Shown here: positions 56,453 to 64,000 of the stretch, piece after piece
Numbering within the stretch: the first letter of the stretch is position 1
How the letters are laid out: each line of letters begins with the position of its first letter
Source of the DNA: Azolla caroliniana
Lineage: Eukaryota > Polypodiophyta
Length of the DNA: 64,000 nucleotides
Direction: 5' to 3'
Assembly: GCA_043228905.1 (NCBI GenBank)
Contig: JBHGNT010000002.1
Location: forward strand, 15,624,001-15,688,000
The notes under the pieces: generated by a model
The model's database searches: none
Told to the model about the DNA's origin: nothing
The model's input: only the letters and a program-made list of their open reading frames with translations
Translations under genes and position numbers: made by a program

Positions 56453-57756
56453 ATGGTTGAAGATGCATCAAGAATGACTCGGCATACGCTCATGAATTTG
56501 ATCGAGAAGAAAGGGAAGAATTTGTGTGCGTCGCTAGTATATGCGAAATTTGACCAGAAGTACAACCGATTTCTGAGTGCTGATCAACGAGTTTTCAATG
56601 GAGATAAAGTGCCGCTATTCCTGAAGGCGGTGGATACGAAAGACTAGCGAGAATTGGGCAGCCTTTTGGAGGATGAAACACAACCAAATGGCTTGGTAGT
56701 GGACTGGGCGATGGTGAAGAAGGCTTGCAACCGTCTTGATAAGCGTCGATAATGGCTAGAGAAAACTGACGTTGAGAACCCACAATCGTGGAGGAGGAAG
56801 GCACTTGCGACGATTGAGCTTAGCAAGCCGATCAACAATTTTGACAATAAAGCGATGGAGGAATCTATAATCGAAGAGCTGTCCAAGAAGTTTCGAGCGG
56901 TATCGCTGGCCAACTTAGGTCGACGCGGGCCCAAGGGAAGAGAAGCGTTTAGATGTGGGTGGTGTGAGAACTTGGAGCAGTCATGAAGGGAGTGCATTGA
57001 CTTACAAGACGCGATTTGGAAGAACGTCGTTTATTTGGACGACAACATGATCCGCTTGAGCGAGACCCAGAAGCCACTACGAGTGAACTTTGGAAGAGGC
57101 AAGCTGAAAAAGATTGTGGAAGAGGAAGACACAAGGCATGTAGAAGCTATGCACTATGCCGCATCGGCCGGGATACGAGTTGGAAGAGAGAATCAAAAAA
57201 TGATCAAGCCAGGAGTTGGGTTTTGGCCGACGGTCTTTGAGTGCGAGAAAAAGGCAAAATCGATTTGGAGGATCTAAAAATTGTTGATCAGAACGTGCGA
57301 CGAGTTACCGTATGGTCGGATTCAGTCGATGATAACACAAGCTTTGCGGAGGTTGTGTGCGACAACTATGAAGCTCTTGTCGAAGAGAAGAGGAAAAGAG
57401 CCGATGAAGAAGATGGCACATCAAAGCATCCCAACATGAGGAACGCAGGGCAAGAAGGGCAAGCCCAACTTACGCCACGAAAAGAGGTTGGAGAAACCAG
57501 CATGAAACCCGGTGCATCGCGCCAACCTGCTCAGATGGAAGTTGATGAATTTGCGAAGAAAGGAAAAGAACGAGCAGTGTTCACTTACAAGATAAGGTCA
57601 AACATTGAACAAAAAACTGAGTTGTGGAAGGTCCTTGAGGAGAAGGTTTTAGATAGTCATGTCGATCTTACTTTGAGAGAACTATTTGGGATCGCCAAGG
57701 AGTTCCATGATATTATCGTGGAACTTATCAAGCGGAAGCGGCAACAATCGGGATGA
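56453..57756 (+). pseudogene. Gypsy H gag, C-terminal part
   Basis: Resumes MVEDASRMTRH right after copia A. VPLFLKAVDTKD then a stop aligns with IMFLRAVDVRD of gypsy J. A Cys-rich block FRCGWCENLEQS-stop-RECIDL (about 56950-57000) is a decayed zinc knuckle. DDNMIRLSETQKPLRVNFG follows, then a frame change and a Lys/Glu-rich block (57241-57756) with VDLTLRELFGIAKEFHD. Most breaks are single stops. Confidence 0.75.
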
Positions 57757-58140
57757 AGAGGAGGTGAAAACAAGTGCGATAACCATGGAAAGATCGGAAG
57801 AGGAGGAGGAAAAAGAAGTGATGGCAGACAACCATTACTCTGGACCTCATTCGGCAAGAAAGAAAGAAATATTAACGTCTTCTAAGGCCAAATTTGGCCC
57901 ATGAGACAATTGGTTTACAACAAAAATGAGTGTTTATCCAATCATCAAAACTAAAATAATAATAAAAAGCTTAAGCTAAGAGAGTTCTAGTAGTGTACAA
58001 AACTTTGCACTAAGCCTAATCTCATTTCCACCCAAGTCTCTCAAAAAGAAGTGGGAGGTCAAAAGTTTTTGGTGTGGGTGTGACCCATGGTCTCGATGCA
58101 TAGAGTGCCCTAGCCATGGCTTGGGAAGAAGAAAGAGACC

Positions 58141-58539
58141 ATGGTAGCCTTAATTGACCATGGCTCAGAGATCAACCTTATGTCAACTGAGTTCTACAAG
58201 AAAGGAAGATGGCCAATTAATACGAACCACGGATGGAAGATTCGAGCGGCGACGAAGGCCACAAAGGACTTGTACGGAGCTTGCCCCAATGTTAAATTCA
58301 CTATCAGGGATGTGGAGATTGATCAACACTTCTTCGTGCAAGACTCAGCTTCGCATCCTATCATCCTAGGACAACCATATATCACATCGTCCCCGATGGA
58401 GACCAATGTGTTCGATAATGGAGTAGCCTTCGTGCGAGTCAAGAGTCTTGACAATCAGAGATCTGTTCAATTCCTGACGGTGCGAGCTAATCATGAAAGG
58501 AACCGAGATAGCCTTGGAGGCGAATCCTCGGTTTTTTAG
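58141..58539 (+). pseudogene. Gypsy H retropepsin-like protease with Asp-His-Gly
   Basis: 132-codon open frame (coding continues slightly upstream). ALIDHGSEINLMSTEFYKKG is in the active-site position (residues about 4-22), followed by ATKDLYGACPNV, VEIDQHFFVQ, HPIILGQPYI (the second half of the retropepsin fold, ILG-like) and VQFLTVRANHERNRDSL. The catalytic triplet is Asp-His-Gly, where retropepsins normally have Asp-Thr/Ser-Gly. Lies between gag and the RT linker of the same element. Whether it was active is unknown. Confidence 0.75.
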
Positions 58540-58553
58540 AGCAGACTATTGAA

Positions 58554-59240
58554 GTGTGGGACACAAATAGTCTGAGCAATCATAAGTCCCCACAAGGAAG
58601 CAGAGCGCATGGATTGCAAGGAGAAGCAACATGTGTCACACCTAGTGGTGCATGTAAACTAACACTACTCAACAAGAAGGACAAGCGTCGGATACAAGAC
58701 TTCGAGAAGGTGTTGAAAGAAGAAAGCATAATAGGAGAAGAAGAATTCGTGACTCATATTCTAGAAGAAGCCTCATTTAACAACATCATCGGCGAGATCG
58801 AGGAAGTCGTTAAGTTGAGCTATCCTCGCGATCAACACGTGATTTCGGTTAACTCTGTCAACATTTACACTGTCATCGATGAATATCATCAAGGCATCTT
58901 GATGGAGGAAGCTGAAGTCAACACAAAATATAAAACGGTGGATAGGAAGTTCAAGCCAGTTACAGTTTCGCTACCAGAAGATAGCTGGCAAAAGATGAGG
59001 GAAGTTGCAAACAATCCAAGCTTGAGGGCTCCGAAGACAATAGGTCACATCTTCATTGAAGAGACGAAAGGAAAGCTACGAGTTGAAAGGGAGGATTCCC
59101 TCCTTCCTGAAGAGGAGTGAATGTTCTGCGGAATGCTCGAAAGACATCGGAAGGCTTTCGCATTTTCCCCACACAAAATTGAATTTGACACTTTAGACAA
59201 TTCTGTCTTGGGCATCGACAATGAAGTAGAGTAAATCAAA
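58554..59240 (+). pseudogene. Gypsy H linker and start of RT region
   Basis: 188-codon ORF (58554-59120), acidic and without a named domain, ending LRVEREDSLLPEEE. In another frame at about 59122-59185 MLERHRKAFAFSPHKIEF follows, the segment that precedes gypsy RT in related elements. RT itself is absent: the sequence ends near 59300 where SINE-like sequence begins. Confidence 0.6.
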
Positions 59241-59301
59241 AGATGAGCCTCACCACAATTGGCACATACCAGTGGATGTGTAGGTTTGGTGGGGGTGGAT
59301 G

Positions 59302-59412
59302 TCATGATGTTGCGTGTCCAGTGGGAGAAAAAGTGAAAAAGTGTGGTTCCATGCACATTACACAAACATTTGTAAATAAATAAAAAATATGCCTAGGGCC
59401 TAATGGGATACA
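59302..59412 (-). mobile_element. SINE-like body, truncated copy
   Basis: Same body as at 50359-50495 (CATGATGTTGCGTGTC, GTGGGAGAAAAAGTG, GTAAATAAATAAAAAATA, CCTAGGGCCTAATGGGAT) but without the A- and B-box head. In element orientation this is a 5' truncation. Confidence 0.6.
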
Positions 59413-59910
59413 ATGTATAAGTATAAATACACTTAAGGGAAAAAATAGTGGGGTGAATAGATTAGTTGTGTGCCTCTGTTGTAGAGTGTGATAGAGAAGA
59501 GAAAGAGCGTGAGCGAGAGAGAGCGGGAACAAAGTTCAATGAACTTGCTAAGAACCCTAAGCGGATTATCCTCTATGTGCATCAGAGAAGATTGGAACCG
59601 TTTTTTGTATTCTCTTGTATAGTGGATCTCTATTTCTCCTGTGGTTTTTCTTGGTTAGGGTTGTTAGGAATATGTCCCTCCAGTGGGAGGAGTCGACTGT
59701 TCGGCATAGCCGACAATCAAAGACAGGGAGCAACCGACTAGGTTGGATGCGAGCTAACAGTCGAAGAGTCGACTTTGACAGAGTCAACATGGAGAGTCAA
59801 CTAGGAGAGAGAGTCGACAGGAGGTGATTGAGGTCGAAGACACTGTTAACTCTTAGGGCCGGACAATGGCCTAACACAGGGTGTCTACGGAAGACACTTC
59901 ACCAAAGGGG
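59413..59910. other. LTR-like remnant interrupted by a small TIR element
   Basis: 59450-59661 reads like the R/U5 part of a plant LTR (GAACTTGCTAAGAACCCTAAG, CCTGTGGTTTTTCTTGGTTAGGGT) and resumes after the insert as AGGGTGTCTACGG. Compare GTGGTTTTCCCCGTTTTAGGGACTCCACG in the solo LTR at 12.6 kb. No coding. Confidence 0.5.
59662..59876. mobile_element. Small element with TGTTAGG/CCTAACA ends
   Basis: A 215-bp segment starting TGTTAGG and ending CCTAACA, preceded by AGGGT (59657-59661) and followed, after one C, by AGGGT (59878-59882). The interior is GTCGACT/AGTCGAC-rich like the left half of the solo LTR at 12.6 kb. It may be a deleted solo LTR of that family or a MITE. Confidence 0.55.
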
Positions 59911-60235
59911 TGTTACGGCAACAGGATTAGACTCAACGATTAATCTGACTTAATTAGGTTACTTAGCATGATCGTCTTTAATAATCACACGCGTAAGATA
60001 TAACAATGAGTGCAGAACGGCAATTAACACAGAGAGATAACAACATTAAGCTTTATTAATTAACCGCTATTCATTACATTGTATCAGGGCCTTTAAATAG
60101 GTTTCCGGTCTGTATTACAAAACGGTGCCATCCGCACCTGTTCGGGATCGGTTCGGATCCGGAACGGCATACCGATTCCGGTCCGTCCGTCCACACTCAT
60201 AGCTTACTTACAACCATTCCTACTAATTAAATAAC
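59911..60235 (-). repeat. Probable 3' LTR of the coiled-coil element
   Basis: In minus sense: a purine tract AACGGGGAG (about 60244-60236), then about 320 bases with CCTATTTAAAGG (TATA-like, near 60100), AATAAAGC (poly(A)-like, near 60055), ending CCGTAACA at 59911. The order ORF, purine tract, TATA, AATAAA, CA fits a 3' LTR. The partner LTR was not found. Confidence 0.5.
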
Positions 60236-60243
60236 TCCCCGTT

Positions 60244-62400
60244 TCACACTCCGGACTCCTTTGCCGGCCGGTAACACATGGCACGCCCGTGGGACAATAC
60301 CTTGTACGTCGAATCCACAACCGACCCTTGCTATTCTTCGTCCAAAATGTCCAGAATGCTTTGTTCGAGAGTCTCCAATGGTTCATCTGGAATTGATTGT
60401 TGTTGTTGTTGTTGCTGTTGTTGCTGCTCTGTTGATGTCTGCTGCGACGGGTCCGTTGGTGGCTACTGCGGCTACTTCTCCGTTTGTTGCTCTGACACCG
60501 GCGTCTCCGTCGTTGCTCCCTCCATCGTAGTGGTCTCCGGTTGACTGGTTCCGGGCTGGCCCTCGGCCGGCGACGGTTCCTCATCACTAAGGTTAACCGT
60601 TGCCGCTTCCCGTGCTTTTTCTTCCCGAACCCGGGACCGTTCGTAGCTTTCAAACTGGATTTGAGCGTCCAGCCTATCATCGTCTAGCTAAGCTACGAGT
60701 TTCCAGACCTGTGCCAGTTGTTCATCCGCCAGGACTTGGAAGTCGTCGGCCAGCTCGTCCCCTATGGCGGTGAAATCCTCGGAAGTCAATGTATAACAAT
60801 CATCTCCTTCCTTCCGCCGGTTTGCCACGTCTGCTTGTAGCAATTGGAGTTCCGCCGCATTTTGTGCCCACTTTGTCCACCATCTTACGGAGGTTTCATC
60901 AATCAAATGTTTTGTCTGATTCAGCCATGCCCGAAGGATGGACTGAATCCGGCCCGTTCCCAATTGCGATTTGGTTTCCGCCGCTTGCCGTTCCTCCTTC
61001 AGTTGCTTGATGATTTTGACGTTGTCTTCCGCCTGCTCCTTGTAATGCGTCAATTGCCTTTGATATGTGCTTTGTAATTTCTGCAATACCGTTGACGCTC
61101 TCTCCTTTTCTTCCTGCTGCTGCCTCTAGAGCTCCATCCGGACCTTCTCCGCCTCGTCCAAGCGTCTTGTATTTTCCGCACGTTCGTCAGCGATCGCCGT
61201 CGCGGCCCGATCAACTTCCTGTTGGAGCTCGGCCATCCATTCCTTATGCTCCGTTTCCAGCCATTTGTAGTCCTGGTGCAGGTGCTCAAAATCATCTGTC
61301 TTTTTCTTGAGCCGTGCATTGATCTGTCGACGGGCCCGGTCCTCGCGGTCCTTCTGCTGGCGGAGCTCTTCCTTTAGCCGTTCAATTTCGGTTTCTGCCG
61401 TCTTCCGCAGCTTGTCCTTTTCCTGCAGCACTTTGTCTTTTTCCTCCCTTAGTTGGTCGTACGCTTGATGGCCTTTCCGGAGGCTCTCCTCTGCCCGACG
61501 GAGGTTCTCAGCAGTCTTCTTTAATTCGGCTTCGGCCGCTGTCTTCAATTCCCGTTCACGGCTCCTTAGAGCTTCTTGTGCGGCAAGTTCATCTCTCAAT
61601 TTCGCAAGCTCCTGGGCTTGCGCCGCATCTCTCGCCGGAACGGTTTCCGTTGCCGGGGTCTTATTGGTATGTACAAGTCGATCCATTTCTTTATTCTGTA
61701 CACTTATCGGAGTCACCGGTGATTGGATTTGTGTTTCCGTTAAGGCCAATTTGGCCATCTCTGTCGTGACTTGATCCAAGTCTTTTTCAAGGCACCGTAT
61801 TCTGGACCGGGCCGTCTCTAGTTGTTCGGTTGTGACGAGCAACCGTTCACTTTGCGCTCTTTCTTCCGCCTCAATATACCCCACTGGTTCGGCTATCTGT
61901 TCGTCTATCCACCGGAGCCACATGCTACCGGTGCATTGTTGTGCTTGCACGGAGGTTTGACAGATGGGCTCACTTGTAGATGGGTGGTCCTGCCTGGTTG
62001 CGCCGAAATGCAATTCCGTTTCTGCCCATGGACCACCCTGCTGTCCTGGTTCCCCTTGCGCTTCTTCTTGGTTGGCCGAGGGAGGCTACATTGACCTTTC
62101 TGGCTCTGGCGGGATGGGACTTGCCGGTGTTGCCGGTGGTGCCGGGGCTTCTGATTCCGGTGCCATGCGCACCGGTTCCGGTTCCTCCCTTGGCGTGGGA
62201 GTCTTAGTATGGGGAGCCGGTGTTCCCTCCGTCTGAGGGTCCTAACGTTTCCCGACTGCCTCAACGGTCCTTGCCAACAACCGTCGCTGGAGGTGCTCCG
62301 TAGGCTCCTCCTCTATTTCCTTTTCCTGAGTCCCGACATTGAGTTTTGCCGCCAAGGGGTCCGCTTCTGTATTCACCGGTGTCGTAGTGTAGGTTGCACA
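60244..62400 (-). pseudogene. Coiled-coil ORF with eight in-frame TAG codons
   Basis: One minus frame of about 719 codons runs from 62403 to a TGA at 60244-60246. It is interrupted only by TAG, at 62401, 62242, 62086, 61126, 60688, 60472, 60463 and 60331 (lowest base of each codon). N-terminal part Pro/Glu-rich (PREEPEPVRMAPESEAPAPP, 62220-62100); long heptad coiled coil (about 61900-60950, e.g. LREEKDKVLQEKDKLRKTAE); WWTKWAQNAAELQLLQ; then an acidic, Gln-rich C-terminus with a ten-Gln run near 60400 and EPLETLEQSILDILDEE. The TGA touches a purine tract and LTR-like sequence, so this is probably the internal ORF of an LTR element, perhaps non-autonomous. No RT, protease or integrase motif. 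No family recognised. Confidence 0.7.
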
Positions 62401-62461
62401 CTATGTGGAAATTATATTTTTGTCCCTCCGGATAGAGAATGGAGTGCTCGGTGAGAACCGG

Positions 62462-62585
62462 AAGAAAACGGCATACCGGCAAGGAGGAAAACGGCATACC
62501 GGGCCGGAAGAAAACGGCATACCGGCAAGGAGGAAAACGGCATACCGGGCCGGAAGAAAACGGCATACCGGCAAGGAAGAGCCGG
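62462..62585. repeat. Minisatellite of alternating 23-bp units
   Basis: About five units starting AAAACGGCATACCGG. They alternate between one ending CAAGGAGG and one ending GCCGGAAG, so the higher-order period is 46 bp. Repeats of CGGCATACCG also occur singly near 60163. The apparent ORFs across it are products of the repeat. Confidence 0.9.
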
Positions 62586-62629
62586 ATAAAGAGACATAAA
62601 TGTAAAAAGAAGGAAATACTCACTACTGC

Positions 62630-62705
62630 GCGTGGCGTGATTCGAACTCTGCACCTCCACGTTGACAAACCCCAACCTTACCATTACATTAACTTATCTT
62701 AAGTG
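62630..62705 (-). mobile_element. SINE-like tRNA-derived sequence 3
   Basis: Minus strand: A-box-like TAATGTAATGGTAAGG (62691-62676) and B-box GAGTTCGAATCACG (62649-62636). Downstream in that orientation lies the minisatellite. No intact tRNA fold is apparent. Confidence 0.45.
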
Positions 62706-63220
62706 TTTTAAATATAGATTTAATACGTATAAGACCTTTATTTATGCATACCTTTGTTAAAAGGTAAATCATGTATTTTTAGAGTGCGTGAATATTTTAT
62801 AGAAAAACGCAAGCGACTAAAAAGTGACCCATGCACATTTAGCGTGCATGAACATATTAGAAAAAGCATGTAGCTATGCTTAGTCTCTCCCATCACTATA
62901 TAAGGATGGGGAGCACATTGTAGTTTTTGTTGATTTTTTGGATTAAGAATTAATCAATACAAAAATTATTCGTGGGATTCACGATTTATACGTCTACTTC
63001 TCTCTTAACACCCTAAGTACCAATTAATATAGTATACTCGTGTGATTCACGAGTTTCTTATCTTTCTCTTTGCTATTTACTCATAATTAATCTCTATCTC
63101 ACGAACTTCTTTCTCCTAGTCCAAGACCTCTGTGGTTCCCACCCGACTCACGCAACGATCCGGAGCCGAAAGGCACGACACAGTTGGTGAACCCGACGTG
63201 AAGACGGGTGGCAAGGAGAT
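62706..63220 (+). promoter_or_regulatory. Probable LTR promoter and leader of gypsy J
   Basis: CACTATATAAGGATGG (62893-62908) is a strong TATA box. Repeated GTGGGATTCACGA / GTGTGATTCACGA motifs lie at about 62972 and 63040. TTGGTGAACCCGACGTG at 63186-63202 is a probable primer-binding site directly before gag. The LTR start is not resolved. Confidence 0.55.
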
Positions 63221-64000
63221 GGAGGCTCAACAAGCTAACAATATGATGGCGATGTTCGAACGGATGCTTCAAGAACAACGCACGATGTCGGAGATTTCGG
63301 CATCAGTAGAGCGGCTCGTGCAACGCAACGGGCAATTTAATGGTAAGGATGTGTCGCGATATTTGCAGGACTACAAGGCGGAGATGCTCCGGTGCCGGGC
63401 TTCGGAAGGACTGCAAGTGACATCCTTTAACCGGGTGGCGACCGACGGGCTTCAAGGGAGTATCCACGGGTTGCAACAACAAAATCCGACGTGGGAAGCA
63501 TTCGAAGAGGCGTTAAAGACCACGTTTGCCATCGAGGACTCCTCCAAGGCAACGCGGAGGGGATTCGAGGATTGGGTGGAAACGTCAGGTAAGGGGTTGA
63601 AGGTCCTCGAAGTGTTTTCGACATTCGAAAGTCGGTTCGGGAGGTTGTCCGCGAGAGATCAAACTATACTTGCGCCGGACAAAGTCATCATGTTTTTGCG
63701 AGCTGTGGACGTCCGGGACCGGAAAGATCTCGGAGTGCTTCTTGAGGACGCGACCACCGAAAGCGGCCTCACCGAAACATGGGAAAGCGTGCGGGATATC
63801 GTCGCGCGGTACACGAAGAGGGGGCAATGGCTTGCCAACGAAGAAAAGAGGGTTTCGGAACCGATTCCGAAACCGAGAACGGGACTGGAAGACCATCAAC
63901 CGAGGGCTCGGGAGATTACGGCCGAGAAGGGAGTCGACGCGTCTACGGTGGAGCAGCTGCTGAAGGAGATGGAGAATCTAAAGATCGCGATGGTGAAGAA
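63221..64000 (+). CDS. Gypsy J gag, intact to the window edge
   Basis: From the ATG at 63221 (MEAQQANNMMAMFERMLQEQ) the frame is open for 260 codons to the last base, so the true end lies outside. It is the capsid-type retrotransposon gag: GKDVSRYLQDYKAEM (residues about 46-60), NPTWEAFEEALKTTF, FESRFGRLSARD, IMFLRAVDVRDRKDLGVLLE, then a basic region and a second helical stretch VEQLLKEMENLKIAMVKK-like at the edge. It is homologous to the broken gag of gypsy H. No stop or frameshift is seen, unlike every other element here, so it may be young or autonomous. Codon use is GC-richer than the AT-rich flanks. Confidence 0.8.

Noticed and set aside
62439-62702. Repeat protein ORFs across the minisatellite
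   Set aside because: The repeat unit is open in several frames on both strands; no start context or homology.
1-64000. CRISPR arrays, bacterial operons, phage or plasmid functions
   Set aside because: Introns, LTR elements and plastid-targeted AGPase show a plant nuclear genome; no spaced direct-repeat array of CRISPR type was seen.

Overview
The window is nuclear DNA of a land plant. A 15-exon plastid-type ADP-glucose pyrophosphorylase large-subunit gene has GT-AG introns and a Ser/Ala-rich transit peptide. Nearly everything else is plant-type transposable elements: Ty1/copia elements primed by initiator tRNA-Met, Ty3/gypsy elements, LINEs, a hAT transposon, SINE-like tRNA-derived pieces and MITE-like intron insertions. 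The species cannot be fixed from sequence alone. The host background is AT-rich, and most copia interiors are visibly richer in G+C.

Layout. 1-2.5 kb: 3' part of a LINE. 2.5-5.2 kb: AT-rich DNA without genes. 5.2-11.7 kb: the AGPase gene with a microsatellite-dense 5' flank. 12-14.5 kb: two related LINE 3' ends and a solo LTR. 14.8-20.2 kb: copia C (minus). 21.0-26.8 kb: copia D (minus). About 27.8-38.7 kb: a hAT transposon whose transposase gene (minus) is split by copia E (plus, 30.3-36.1 kb). 38.7-39.4 kb: a SINE-like piece and a long inverted repeat. 39.4-46.2 kb: a LINE endonuclease region split by copia G (minus, 39.5-45.4 kb), itself split by copia F (plus, 40.1-44.0 kb). 47.2-50.6 kb: gypsy I remnant with a 274-bp tandem duplication and a SINE-like tail. 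50.6-59.3 kb: gypsy H, split by copia A (minus, 51.4-56.4 kb), itself split by solo LTR B. 59.4-62.4 kb: LTR pieces and a coiled-coil ORF (minus) with eight in-frame TAG codons. 62.4-64 kb: a minisatellite, then the 5' end of gypsy J, whose gag ORF is open to the window edge.

Most insertions could be delimited by LTR ends plus target-site duplications (GCTAC for C, AGACC for E, AATAC for A, AGGCA for B). The order of events can therefore be read directly, and host reading frames rejoin across the E, A and B insertions.

The only cellular gene is the AGPase large subunit of starch synthesis. The most interesting signals are shared features of the copia group C/D/E/F/G. Each has a second polypurine tract upstream of the terminal one. 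D, E and G have a charged, poorly conserved protein tail encoded between the two tracts. D, E and G also share a GTAC palindrome upstream of the LTR TATA box. G keeps essentially only gag plus this tail, and F lacks RT and RNase H. The second striking signal is the TAG-only decay of the coiled-coil ORF.
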